From Rothia mucilaginosa (GTDB taxonomy: Bacteria; Actinomycetota; Actinomycetes; Actinomycetales; Micrococcaceae): DNA of 64,000 nucleotides. Location: NCBI RefSeq assembly GCF_019334805.1, contig NZ_CP079822.1, positions 1,612,001 through 1,676,000 of the forward strand. Direction: 5' to 3'. Positions 17,230-26,095 of this stretch are shown piece by piece. Each line of letters begins with the position of its first letter. Position 1 is the stretch's first letter. The translations under genes were made by a program, and so were the position numbers. Below the pieces are notes generated by a model, which saw only the letters and a list, made by a program, of their open reading frames with translations, searched no databases and had not been told where the DNA came from.

Positions 17230-17607
17230 ATGGCTAAGCTGTCCATCGAAGAACTCATTGCAGCATTCAAGGAACTGTCCCTGGTTGAGGTTTCCGAGTT
17301 CGTTAAGGCATTCGAGGAAGAGTTCGACGTCACCGCAGCAGCTCCCGTTGCTGTTGTAGCAGGCGGCGCAGCAGGCGGCGACGCTGCTGAAGAGAAGTCC
17401 GAGTTCGACGTTGTCCTGGAGTCCGCTGGCGACAAGAAGATTGCAGTGATCAAGGAAGTTCGTGCCCTGACCTCCCTCGGCCTGAAGGAAGCAAAGGACC
17501 TGGTTGACAGCGCTCCCAAGGCTCTGCTCGAGGGCGTTTCCAAGGAAGACGCTGAGAAGGCTAAGGAGCAGCTCGAGGCTGCTGGCGCAACCATCACCCT
17601 CAAGTAA
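17230..17607 (+). CDS. rplL: 50S ribosomal protein L7/L12
   Basis: A 125-residue L7/L12 stalk protein that recruits translation factor GTPases. It has the N-terminal dimerisation helices ([20 protein letters not shown]), an Ala/Gly hinge (residues about 37-57) and the C-terminal factor-binding domain ([13 protein letters not shown], then [20 protein letters not shown]). ATG 17230 follows GAAGGAGCC. Last gene of rplJ-rplL. Confidence 0.98.
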   Translation: MAKLSIEELIAAFKELSLVEVSEFVKAFEEEFDVTAAAPVAVVAGGAAGGDAAEEKSEFDVVLESAGDKKIAVIKEVRALTSLGLKEAKDLVDSAPKALLEGVSKEDAEKAKEQLEAAGATITLK

Positions 17608-17631
17608 TCGACTTCTTCTCGATTCTTACGC

Positions 17632-17724
17632 GGGCGGTGCATCTATTGGATGCGCCGCCCCGCGGCTTTTAACGGCACCCGCCGCTTCGCCCCACCATGC
17701 TTAGGCGAGGCGGTGGGTTGTTTT
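17632..17724 (+). terminator. tandem hairpins terminating rplJ-rplL
   Basis: The first stem, GGGCGGTGCATC with GGATGCGCCGCCC (17632-17660), has a weak T-run. The second, ACCCGCCGCTTCGCC (17677-17691) with GGCGAGGCGGTGGGT (17704-17718), is a 15-bp stem followed by TGTTTT. Confidence 0.8.
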
Positions 17725-17936
17725 GCCGTATCAGCCCTTTTTCTCCTGTAGCAAACGGGGTATGTGCTATCTCCTCGGCAGGTGGCGGTATCTGCCGCTG
17801 TGACCGCCCTGTACCTTGGACGAGAGAAGCTGAGAGCACTGTGGTGCCTCTCTCCTAGAGCCCGGCAACGGTGGAGCGGTGCCGTATGATGGGATGAGAC
17901 AACCCAGACATTTCCCTTGCACGAAAACGGATAGAC

Positions 17937-19478
17937 ATGAGCGAGCAGAAGAAAAAGAAGAAGAGCGTAACTCAGCGACCCGACCGCGATCTGGCGGCTG
18001 AAGCACAGCAGGTTCTGGATGCTTTCGGTGCCGGTGTTCGTGAAGACCGCGACTACCCGGCACTGCACCTGGCGCCTCCGGTAGGTCGCCTGAACGACCC
18101 GAACGGTCTGGTCTTTGACGGCAAGCGCTACCACGCCTTCTACCAGTACTCGCCCCTGCATCCGGAGCGTATGGTCTACTGGCGTCACGCCGTGAGTGAG
18201 GACCTGACCCATTGGACCGATGAGGGTACCGCTCTGGTTCCCGATAGTCGCTACGATTCGCACGGCTGCTACTCCGGCTCCGGCATTAAGGTGCCCGGCG
18301 GTTTTGAGTTCTTCTACACCGGTAACGTGAAGGATGAGAAGGGCAACCGCGAAACCTACCAGATCCTCGCAACTGCGGGTGAGGACGCGAAGCCGACCCG
18401 TCAGCTGCCGCCGCTGATTTCCGGGCCCGAGAAGGGCTACACCGCGCACTACCGCGATCCGCACGTCTTTGAGCGTAACGGTGAGTGGTGGATGGTCATT
18501 GGTGCTCAGCGTGAAGATAAGACCGGTGCCGTGGTCGTGTACACCTCCGCTGACCGCCGCGAGTGGACCTTCCGCGGTGAGCTGGGCATTAAGGATAAGA
18601 GCCTCAAGGGCACCTACATGTACGAATGCCCCTCGCTGCTGCGCATGCGCGATGAGCTGACCGGCGAGATTCGTGACGTGCTGATTTTCAGCCCGCAGGG
18701 CATGCAGCCCCTCGGCGAGAAGTACAACAACATTTTCCAGAGCGGCTACATTGTCGGCTCGCTAGATAACGAGACTCTCAAGTTCACCGTGGAGACCCCC
18801 TTCACCGAGCTGGATGCAGGTTTTGAGTTCTACGCACCGCAGACCATCTCCGGTACCGGCCTGACCGCCGACCCGGAGGCACCGCACGACGTATGCGGTG
18901 ATGCCCCGGTGATGATTGCTTGGCTGGGCAATGCTGATCAGGATGATTTGCCCTCGTGGAGCCACCGCTGGGTGCACATGTTCACCTACCCGCGTGAGCT
19001 ACACCTGCGTAACGGCAAGATTTTCCAGCGTCCGGTGCCGCAGCTTAATGACGCGATGAAGATGACCCCGCTGTACCGCGAGGAGGAGAAGGGCAAGCTC
19101 GTAGAGCTGAAGAATGCCCTGAGCTTCCGTCTGCGCGGCCGCGTAGACGTTTCTGATGAGCGCGTGAAGCTGAAGATTAAGGACACCCACGGCGTGGCTC
19201 TGAGCATCGTTCTGGATAAGGACTTTGTGCAGATGGACCGTGGCGGTACCCGCTACACCGAGGGTGGTAGTCTGCGCCGCCGTACCCTGAAGCGTTCGAA
19301 GATTCGCGAGTTTGACCTGCTCGTGGACGGCTCGGCTACCGAACTGTACGTGGGCGGTAAGCTGGTTGCCTCCATGGGCGCTGAGGTTATGACCGCTCGC
19401 ACCTTCTTCAAGGGCGATAAGCGCCGCGTCCGCCTGACCGGTGGCGAGGTGCTGTCCCTCGAGTATGGCCGCCTCTAA
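17937..19478 (+). CDS. scrB: GH32 sucrose-6-phosphate hydrolase / beta-fructosidase
   Basis: A 513-residue glycoside hydrolase family 32 enzyme. The nucleophile Asp54 sits in RLNDPNG, the transition-state Asp174 in YRDPHVF and the acid/base Glu230 in YMYECPSLL, so all three catalytic residues are intact. The five-bladed propeller is followed by a C-terminal beta-sandwich from about residue 380. With no signal peptide it is cytoplasmic and most likely splits the sucrose-6-phosphate made by the adjacent PTS into glucose-6-phosphate and fructose. The first ten residues are unusually Lys-rich. The ribosome-binding site is weak. A terminator separates it from the PTS gene. Confidence 0.88.
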   Translation: MSEQKKKKKSVTQRPDRDLAAEAQQVLDAFGAGVREDRDYPALHLAPPVGRLNDPNGLVFDGKRYHAFYQYSPLHPERMVYWRHAVSEDLTHWTDEGTALVPDSRYDSHGCYSGSGIKVPGGFEFFYTGNVKDEKGNRETYQILATAGEDAKPTRQLPPLISGPEKGYTAHYRDPHVFERNGEWWMVIGAQREDKTGAVVVYTSADRREWTFRGELGIKDKSLKGTYMYECPSLLRMRDELTGEIRDVLIFSPQGMQPLGEKYNNIFQSGYIVGSLDNETLKFTVETPFTELDAGFEFYAPQTISGTGLTADPEAPHDVCGDAPVMIAWLGNADQDDLPSWSHRWVHMFTYPRELHLRNGKIFQRPVPQLNDAMKMTPLYREEEKGKLVELKNALSFRLRGRVDVSDERVKLKIKDTHGVALSIVLDKDFVQMDRGGTRYTEGGSLRRRTLKRSKIREFDLLVDGSATELYVGGKLVASMGAEVMTARTFFKGDKRRVRLTGGEVLSLEYGRL

Positions 19479-19543
19479 GCCGTTTTCTATGCGTTGGGAG
19501 CCGCCTGCACGGGAGCTTTCCGGTAATTTCTGAATATGTCTGA

Positions 19544-19582
19544 GGGCTCACTCTCCGTATGGAGGGTGAGCCCTCGCTTTTA
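19544..19582 (+). terminator. rho-independent terminator of scrB
   Basis: GGGCTCACTCTCC pairs with GGAGGGTGAGCCC (one G-U) around a GTAT loop, followed by TCGCTTTT. Confidence 0.88.
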
Positions 19583-19615
19583 AGAACTTTCCCATGATAG
19601 GATGTTTTACAACCA

Positions 19616-19637
19616 ATATGTCAAACGTATGACATAT
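19616..19637 (+). promoter_or_regulatory. LacI/ScrR-type operator upstream of the sucrose PTS gene
   Basis: ATATGTCA-AACG-TATGACATAT is a 22-bp near-perfect palindrome with the central CG typical of LacI-family operators. A possible -10 TAGGAT (19598-19603) lies just upstream, so the operator would overlap the start of the transcript. A site with 17 of 21 matching positions lies in front of the LacI-type gene (23844-23864). Confidence 0.7.
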
Positions 19638-19719
19638 GCATGACATACACGCACAGACATATGCCCCACCCCATTCACAAAGCATCATACGGTGGTGCTC
19701 CAAACAAAGGAGAGCGAGC

Positions 19720-21708
19720 GTGAACCACAAGTCAGTGGCACAGCGCGTGCTGAAGGACGTCGGTGGCGCCGGCAACATTGTTGCAGCCGCACACTGCGCA
19801 ACCCGCCTTCGCCTCGTCCTGAAGAACTAGGATAAGGTCGACCAGGCAGCAATCGACAACGACGAAGACCTCAAGGGCAGCTTCCTCAACGCTGGCCAGT
19901 TCCAGATCATCGTCGGCCCCGGCGGCGTCAACGAGGTACACAAGCACCTCATCGCCGCTGGCGCACCCGAGGCATCCAAGGACGAGCTCAAGGAAATTGC
20001 CTCCAAGCAGGGCAACATTGTCTCCCGCTTCATCAAGACCATTGCTGACATCTTCGTTCCGCTGATTCCGGTGCTGGTCGGTGGCGGTATGCTGATGGCG
20101 CTCAATAGCCTCCTGACTTCCAAGGGTATCTTTGGTCCCCAGGCAGTTATTGAACTTTACCCGGAATGGGCTGACTTCGCGGACATCGTCAACCTGCTCT
20201 CCGCAGCTCCCTTCGCCTTCCTGCCCGTGCTGGTTGGCTTCTCCGCAACCAAGGTCTTCGGCGGTAATCCTTACCTGGGCATGACCATGGGTGCCGCAAT
20301 GGTCTCCCCGGCACTGATGAACGGCTACAATGTCGCTGCCTCTCTGGCAGGTGCCGAGGGTAGCGAACCGATGAAGTACTGGAACCTCTTCGGCCTGCAG
20401 GTCCAGCAGGCGGGCTACCAGGGTACCGTGCTGCCCATCATGTTGGTTGCCTTCATCCTGTCCCACATTGAGAAGTTCTTCCACAAGGTCCTCAAGGGCA
20501 CCATCGACTTCATCTTCACCCCGACCCTCACCATCCTTATCACCGGCTTCCTGACCTTCATCTTGGTCGGCCCGCCGATGTTCCAGCTGGGTACCTGGCT
20601 GGGTGAAGGTATTAACTGGCTCTACACCGTTGCTGGCCCGCTCGGCGGTCTGATCTTCGGTACTTTCTACGCATTCATCGTGATGACCGGTATGCACCAG
20701 GCATTCCCGCCCATCGAGATGAGCCTGTGGGCAACCGGCGGTTCCTTCATCTTCGTCGTTGCCTCCATGTCTAACGTGGCGCAGGGTGCTGCCGCAGCCG
20801 GTGTCGCACTGACCACCAAGAACAAGAAGATCAAGGGTATTGCTTCGGCATCTGCACCCTCCGCATTCCTCGGCATTACCGAGCCCGCAATGTTTGGTGT
20901 GAACCTGGCTCTGCGCTGGCCCTTCTACATTGCAATCGTCTCCGCGGGTATTGGTTCGATGTTTACTTCTATTCTTGGAATTAAGGCGGGTAAGCTTGGC
21001 GCCGCTGGTTACCTTGGCTTCCCCTCGATTGAACCGACTGTTGGCGCTGGTATCCCGGGCTTCTTCGGCTGCCTCATCCTGACCACCGTCATCGCTTTCG
21101 TTGCCTCCTTCATCTGGGGTAAGAAGGTTGAGGCTGGCAACACTGAGGAAGCTGAGGCACCCGCTGCTGCGGCTCCCGTAGCAGCTGCCGCCGCCCCCGC
21201 TACTGCCGTAGCAGCTGAGGCTGGTGAGAGCGTCGAAATCGGCTCCCACATGGTTGGTTCCGTGGTTCTGCTGGCTGACGTCAAGGACCCCACCTTCTCC
21301 TCCGGCGCGCTGGGTGCAGGCACCGCAGTGGAGCCCACCGAAGGTAAGCTCTATGCACTGGCTGACGGCAAGATTACCGTTGCATTCCCCACCGGCCACG
21401 CATACGGTCTGCGCACCGAAGATGGCCTGGATCTGCTGATGCACATCGGCATGGACACCGTTGAGCTCGATGGCAAGCACTTCGAGCCCAAGGTTGCTAA
21501 GGGCGACACCGTCAAGCGTGGCGACGTGATTGCTGAGTTCGATATTCCCGCGATTAAGGCTGCTGGCTACCCGCTGGCAACCCCCATGGTGATTACCAAC
21601 TCCAAGAAGGCAGCTGCTTCGGTTGAAGATGTCCAGGTTTCGGGCGCTTCTGTGACCAACGCGGATTCGCTCCTGAAGGTTGCACTGAAGGCAAAGGCTA
21701 ACGCATAG
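19720..21708 (+). pseudogene. scrA: sucrose PTS EIIBCA with premature in-frame TAG
   Basis: Translating from GTG 19720 (behind AAAGGAGAG) gives one continuous 662-codon frame interrupted only by TAG at 19828-19830 (codon 37). Before it lies the EIIB phosphorylation site (HCATRLRL, Cys26). After it EIIB continues as DKVDQAAIDNDEDLKGSFL. Then come the EIIC membrane domain (about residues 105-460, IPVLVGGGMLMALNSLL onward), an Ala-rich linker, and a glucose-type EIIA domain with His560 and the active His575 (LDLLMHIGMDTVELDG). GAG to TAG, one base, would explain the stop. The next in-frame start, GTG 20071, falls inside the first EIIC helix, so a restart would lack EIIB. It may be a recent null allele, a strain polymorphism, readthrough or a sequencing error. 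Confidence 0.85.
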
Positions 21709-21748
21709 TCTGCACTCTTGATGAGTAGATAACCTCAACGTGATATGT

Positions 21749-21795
21749 ACCCCGTACCGCTCTCCCTAGAGCTGGTGCGGGGTGTTCAATTTTTC
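21749..21795 (+). terminator. rho-independent terminator after sucrose PTS gene
   Basis: ACCCCGTACC and GGTGCGGGGT flank an inner GCTC-TCCCTA-GAGC hairpin, followed by GTTCAATTTTT. Confidence 0.8.
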
Positions 21796-21818
21796 TTGCA
21801 AGAGCGTGCAAAAAATGT

Positions 21819-21881
21819 GTGAATAAATATTCACTAAAATTATGCATATTGGTGCAATATAAGCTGGCACACATTGGTGCA
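21819..21881 (+). repeat. clustered palindromes and direct repeats upstream of GNAT gene
   Basis: In a markedly AT-rich spacer: GTGAATA-AA-TATTCAC (21819-21834, perfect 7-bp arms), ATATTG-GTG-CAATAT (21846-21860, perfect 6-bp arms), and ATTGGTGCA repeated directly at 21848 and 21873, 25 bp apart. They look like protein-binding sites controlling the acetyltransferase gene. Confidence 0.5.
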
Positions 21882-21981
21882 TGGCCATGAAAAATGTCTT
21901 GATAAGGAACAATTTATTAGCCAGGAATGAATAATCCAGCTAATATTTATGTATAGTTTCAAGCTTTTGTAAAGGGTGAAT

Positions 21982-22635
21982 ATGACCTCAGCTTCCTATA
22001 CCGTCCGCACCGCCGAGTCTCATGAATATGCAGATGCGCTCGAGGTGCTGATTGCCGCATTCGACGGAGATCCCGCCATGATGGCAGTCATCGCGGGCGG
22101 TAGCCGCCGACAGGAACTTGCCAAGCTCCGCGCAATCATGACCCTGCAGGTCTACGGCAACTTCCAGGGCCGCGGACGTATCGACATCGCTATTGATAAC
22201 TCCACCGGCAAGATTGTGGGTGTCTGCCTCTGGAACACCCCCGAATCTCACGAAGGTTCCTTTGCTAACGAGCTCAAGCAGTTTGGCGCCTACTACAAGG
22301 CTCTCGGTTGCAAGACTCTGCTGAAGGCAATCCTGATGGAGTTGCACCTGCTCAAGTACCGCCCCGCGTACAAGCACTGGTACCTCTTCAACATTGGTGT
22401 TCTTGAAGAGTATCGAGGTCGCGGTATCGGCTCCCGGCTACTCGATTACGGTACCGAACGCATCGGTGACTACCCCGCTTACCTCGAAGCATCGACCTAC
22501 GACAGTGCACGCCTCTACGAGCGCCGCGGATTCTTCTCCCTCGGACCGCTCCACGGTATCTTCTCCAAGGCGCACGCCGTCGGTATGGTCTACCCCGGAA
22601 CCGGCCCGACCGAGATTGTGCAGCGCGCCTCCTAA
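21982..22635 (+). CDS. GNAT-family N-acetyltransferase
   Basis: A 217-residue single-domain GNAT. The acetyl-CoA motif A is NIGVLEEYRGRGIGSRLLDY (Q/R-x-x-G-x-G/A loop as RGRGIG), followed by the C-terminal YLEASTYDSARLYERRGF strand-turn typical of the fold. The acceptor substrate cannot be predicted. ATG 21982 follows AAAGGG at 5 nt; an in-frame GTG two codons earlier overlaps that site. It lies between the sucrose PTS gene and the LacI-type regulator but has its own AT-rich upstream region with palindromes, so it may not belong to the sucrose regulon. Confidence 0.8.
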   Translation: MTSASYTVRTAESHEYADALEVLIAAFDGDPAMMAVIAGGSRRQELAKLRAIMTLQVYGNFQGRGRIDIAIDNSTGKIVGVCLWNTPESHEGSFANELKQFGAYYKALGCKTLLKAILMELHLLKYRPAYKHWYLFNIGVLEEYRGRGIGSRLLDYGTERIGDYPAYLEASTYDSARLYERRGFFSLGPLHGIFSKAHAVGMVYPGTGPTEIVQRAS

Positions 22636-22673
22636 ACTTCCGGACGCGCACAAAACCGATAAATGTATATGCA

Positions 22674-22718
22674 AAATCCGCCCCACCGTGAGCACTCGCA
22701 CGGTGGGGCGGATTTTTA
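22674..22718. terminator. bidirectional terminator between GNAT and lacI-type genes
   Basis: AAATCCGCCCCACCGTG pairs perfectly with CACGGTGGGGCGGATTT around an 8-nt loop, with A and T runs on either side. Confidence 0.93.
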
Positions 22719-22751
22719 TCGTCAGAAGAGGAGCTTCTTATTGGAGCTCGT

Positions 22752-23828
22752 CTATTGGAGCTCGTCCGGGGCGGAGGTGTCAGGCTGAATCTGATCCAGA
22801 TTCGGGATAGAACGCACCGTAGCCCCCAGATGGAGCTCAACCGGGAGTACATCCTCGGGCTGGGTAATTGGGGGAGTGGTCTTCTCTGAGGAATCCTCCT
22901 GCTGTAGCTCAATGAGCTCCAGCAGACGCTGCGCGGTACGCTCTGCCATGCCCTCAATCGGCTGAACCACGGTCGCCAACTCCGGCATGAGCAGCTGAAC
23001 GCTCTGCGTGCCATCGTAACCAATCACCTGGAAATCCTCCGGAACACGAATAGCGCGTGCGCGCGCCCAGCCCAGCGCCAACGCGGCGTAATTATCGTTG
23101 GAGGCAAAGACCGCATCCACCGGCTCCGGACTATCGGCGCGTTCATCAAGGTAGCGGTAGAGCACCTCACGTTTAATACCCAGTGAAGGACGGAAGCCCA
23201 GCTCCAGGAACTCCGGCATGAGTCCGGCTTCGAGCATTGCCTCACGGTATCCGCGCTGACGCTCATTGTGCTCACCCAGGGTTGATGTCACGTGCACAAT
23301 ATTCTGCGCACCCGTGGCGATGAGGTGCTCCGTGGCGGCGCGAGCGCCTCCGTAATTATCGGAGCGGACATTCGGGTAAAAGCCGCTTTCGAGGCGGTCC
23401 ACGGTCACCAGGGGAGCCTGGGCGTGCGGAATATTCACCAGCGCGTCAGAGTGCGCGCCGCTGATAATGCCGTCCACCTGGTTGGAGAAAAGCATCTCCA
23501 GGTAGCGCTTCTCTTGTTCGGGGTGGTCATCGCTATTGCAGAGAATGACCCGGTAGCCTGCTTCGGCAAGGTAACTTTCGAGGCGGTACACCATCTCCCC
23601 GTAGAAGGGGTTTGCGACCGTGGGGAAGATGAGGCCCACCATCTGCGAGCGCTGGCCCTGCAGGCTGCGGGCGATGGCGTTGGGGCGGTAGCCGAGTTCC
23701 CGCATTGCCTCGTGGACCTTGGTGCGGGTGCTTTCGCTCAGGTAGCCGCGGTTGTTGAGCACGCGGGAGACCGTGGTGGGGGAGACTCCCGCCAGGGCCG
23801 CAACATCGCTGAGTTTGGGCTTAGCCAC
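22752..23828 (-). CDS. scrR: LacI-family repressor, probable sucrose regulator
   Basis: A 358-residue LacI/GalR regulator. The N-terminal helix-turn-helix (KLSDVAALAGVSPTTVSRVL) and hinge helix (PNAIARSLQ) are followed by a periplasmic-binding-protein-like effector domain (MVGLIFPTVANPFYGEMV to about residue 310). The last 45 residues are acidic and Pro-rich, beyond the usual family end. The GTG start at 23828 follows AAGGGAG. An operator-like palindrome lies 16-36 bp upstream, and a near copy is in front of the sucrose PTS gene, supporting autoregulation and control of sucrose uptake. The inducer is not readable from sequence; sucrose or fructose derivatives are expected from context. Confidence 0.85.
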   Translation of the reverse strand: MAKPKLSDVAALAGVSPTTVSRVLNNRGYLSESTRTKVHEAMRELGYRPNAIARSLQGQRSQMVGLIFPTVANPFYGEMVYRLESYLAEAGYRVILCNSDDHPEQEKRYLEMLFSNQVDGIISGAHSDALVNIPHAQAPLVTVDRLESGFYPNVRSDNYGGARAATEHLIATGAQNIVHVTSTLGEHNERQRGYREAMLEAGLMPEFLELGFRPSLGIKREVLYRYLDERADSPEPVDAVFASNDNYAALALGWARARAIRVPEDFQVIGYDGTQSVQLLMPELATVVQPIEGMAERTAQRLLELIELQQEDSSEKTTPPITQPEDVLPVELHLGATVRSIPNLDQIQPDTSAPDELQ

Positions 23829-23843
23829 GGGGGCTCCCTTCGG

Positions 23844-23864
23844 TATGCTAAACGATTGACATAT
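23844..23864 (-). promoter_or_regulatory. LacI-type operator in front of scrR
   Basis: The plus strand reads TATGCTAAACGATTGACATAT, matching the PTS operator at 17 of 21 positions (TATGnnAAACGnnTGACATAT). A minus-strand -10 TATAGT (23876-23871) lies immediately upstream, so a bound repressor would cover the transcript start. Confidence 0.68.
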
Positions 23865-23926
23865 CTCTCTACTATACCCCGACCGCATACCGCATAAACA
23901 TTTCAACGCCGGAAAATAGCGCCTTA

Positions 23927-25240
23927 CTACAGCACCGGAATAATCGGAACCCGAGCTCCCACCTCATGGGCAGAACCCCGAACCGAAGAATCATCCAACA
24001 CCGCGCAGTGAGTAGCCGCCGCCAACGAGGACAGCATATGCGACGCCGACTTCGGCAGAGGATACGCCACACCATCATGCACCGACACAGGAAGCAGACG
24101 AGCCCCCGCCGGCTTACGCAAAGTATCAACAGGCTCACCCAGAACCGCCGAATCCAGCTCCGGCAGAGGCATGTCCCTCATGCCAGCCAGAAGCGGCGGC
24201 AAATACGAATACAGGGCAGTGTAAGCCGCCAAAGGATTACCCGGCAGACCCAGCACAAAACGCTCACGACCCGAATTCGGGCCAGTCTCCGGAACCGGCA
24301 GACGCGCAGCCAATGCCGGATGGCCCGGACGCACATCCACCGACTCAAACAAATAGGTTGCGCCCATGTCGTTGAGCACCTTACGCACCAAATCAACACC
24401 CGAGGTGCTCGACCCGCCCGTAAACACCAGCACACGAGCCGTCGACGTGGACAAGAACGTGCGGAACTCAGACTCAACATCCGCCAAACGAATCGAAGGG
24501 CGCGCCTCGCAGCCTGCAGAAATAATCGCATGCTCCATGAAGCCGCCAAAGGCATCACGCACCTGACCCGGCGCAGGCACACCAAACGTAATGACCTCAT
24601 TACCCGTAAACGCGCAACGCACCGGAATCGGGGCGTACACCGGCAACTCATCAAAACCATTCGTGCCCAAGAACGCCGCCATACGCGCAGAGATACGGTC
24701 GCCGTGGCGTGCCAACAGCTCGCCACGCTCTAGCTCAACACCAGCATGGCGAATATCAGCACCCGGCGCCGGAGGCTCAAAACCCTCCGCCATATCCAGG
24801 TAATGAATACTGGACTGAGTCTCCAAATGAGCAGCTACACCAGGGCGAGACGAAGCCTCCGCACCCTCATACAGGCGCGAATGCTCCTCGCGCACAATCG
24901 CCTCAGCGCCCTCAGGGAGCAAACCACCCGTCAAAATCGGGGTCGCCTCACCCGGAGCAATCGGAACCGTCAGACGGTGAATATTCGCGCGAGAATCCTC
25001 CGGATACGCCGGGGTCACCAGACGCCACGGAGGCGCACCCGCCACAGCGTAACCATCCATCGCAGAAGAGCTGTAGTGGGGAACCGGCATCATCGAATAA
25101 ACATCATCCGCCAAATAGTGGCCAATCGTCGCCAACAGCGGCAAAGACTCCGTCTTCACATGGTGAGCAATCTCCAGGCCCTGCTCATGCAGAATCTGGC
25201 GGGCCTGCTGCCACGAAACAGAAGGAATATGGTGAGACAT
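23927..25240 (-). CDS. moeA: MoeA-like molybdopterin molybdenumtransferase, paralog 1
   Basis: A 437-residue MoeA-family protein, expected to insert molybdate into adenylylated molybdopterin. It keeps SSSAMDGYAV near residue 60, GGLLPEGAEAIV near 110 and GLPGNPLAAYTAL near 340. The catalytic MoCF_biosynth core is divergent: FTGGSSTSGVDLVRKVL replaces the usual TSGG(V/I)S-x-G-x-x-D/E pattern, and FTGNEV replaces TGDEL. ATG 25240 follows ACGAGGTACG. It is the last gene of moaA-moaD-mobA-moeA on this strand. A second, more canonical MoeA lies at 29865-31244, so this copy may be specialised. Confidence 0.82.
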   Translation of the reverse strand: MSHHIPSVSWQQARQILHEQGLEIAHHVKTESLPLLATIGHYLADDVYSMMPVPHYSSSAMDGYAVAGAPPWRLVTPAYPEDSRANIHRLTVPIAPGEATPILTGGLLPEGAEAIVREEHSRLYEGAEASSRPGVAAHLETQSSIHYLDMAEGFEPPAPGADIRHAGVELERGELLARHGDRISARMAAFLGTNGFDELPVYAPIPVRCAFTGNEVITFGVPAPGQVRDAFGGFMEHAIISAGCEARPSIRLADVESEFRTFLSTSTARVLVFTGGSSTSGVDLVRKVLNDMGATYLFESVDVRPGHPALAARLPVPETGPNSGRERFVLGLPGNPLAAYTALYSYLPPLLAGMRDMPLPELDSAVLGEPVDTLRKPAGARLLPVSVHDGVAYPLPKSASHMLSSLAAATHCAVLDDSSVRGSAHEVGARVPIIPVL

Positions 25241-25384
25241 CGTACCTCGTAAAAGTGTGTGCGGGACGCGCAACAGCGCGCGAGCTCAAAAACATCGCCC
25301 GGTCGGGCGTTAAGACCTACCACTAGGGTACTCGTAGCTTGGCAACTAGCGCTTCTGCGCGCCTCAACTACTGATAACCCCGTG

Positions 25385-26095
25385 CTAATAACTCGACCAG
25401 AGCGAGGTCGTATAGCCCAGAGCCTGCGCCTGCTCCCAGGTATCAACATCGGCGGTATCAGCGGCAGACATCTCCACCGCCACAGGGTTCAGACGGCGCA
25501 AAAAAGAACGAACAGAAGCGTCAGTCGTGCCGGTCGAAAAGACCGAACGAATCGCCTCAAAACGGTAGATACCAACCAGTGGCTGATAGATACCCTCAGC
25601 GACACCCCAGAAACCTGCAGATGCTTCAGCACCCTCAGATGATTCAGAATCGGTAGGGGAGAAGCCCGCCGCGCGCTCAGCACTTTGTGCCGCAGTAATC
25701 AGCTTCTGAACCGCCGGGGCAATACGCGGAGTATCCACACCCAAAATCAGACACCATTCAGGCGTAGGAGCCTGCAATCGCTCGCAATCGGCCGCAATAC
25801 ACTCCAAACCGGCATGAATCGCCGCGGCAGGCCCCGAAAACGGCGGATCCTCACGAGTACGCAACACCCCCGACGGCAACGGCAAGCTCTCGGGGCCCAC
25901 CACCACGCGCGGGGATGCAGCGGCCACCGCCTCCAGAGCACAATCCAGCAGAGTGCTCGTGCCATCAGACAGGGATGCCTTCGGCACGTGGTTCAGGCGG
26001 CGAGAAGCGCCTCCGGCAACAACAACCGCGGCGCACGAAAAATCGGCAGAGCCCTCAATGGGAAGCGCAGAACCGGGCATCTTATCCGCCTGCAT
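25385..26095 (-). CDS. mobA: molybdenum cofactor guanylyltransferase (MobA-like)
   Basis: A 236-residue NTP-transferase-3 family protein. The N-terminal VVVAGGASRRLNHVPKASL is a variant of the nucleotide loop LAGG-x-S-x-R-x-G-x-x-K, and LILGVDTPRIAPAV is the metal-binding D-x-P motif. It would attach GMP to Mo-molybdopterin to give the bis-MGD form that NarG needs. Residues about 150-165 form a Ser/Glu-rich insertion. Its ATG overlaps the moaD stop (TAATG), indicating translational coupling. An alternative is MocA-type CMP transfer, but the presence of nitrate reductase favours MobA. Confidence 0.78.
   Translation of the reverse strand: MQADKMPGSALPIEGSADFSCAAVVVAGGASRRLNHVPKASLSDGTSTLLDCALEAVAAASPRVVVGPESLPLPSGVLRTREDPPFSGPAAAIHAGLECIAADCERLQAPTPEWCLILGVDTPRIAPAVQKLITAAQSAERAAGFSPTDSESSEGAEASAGFWGVAEGIYQPLVGIYRFEAIRSVFSTGTTDASVRSFLRRLNPVAVEMSAADTADVDTWEQAQALGYTTSLWSSY

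Noticed and set aside
20071..21708. Treating the GTG 20071 frame as a complete 545-residue PTS protein
   Set aside because: It begins inside the first EIIC helix and loses EIIB; the upstream in-frame sequence is clearly PTS protein, so the start is an artefact of the TAG.
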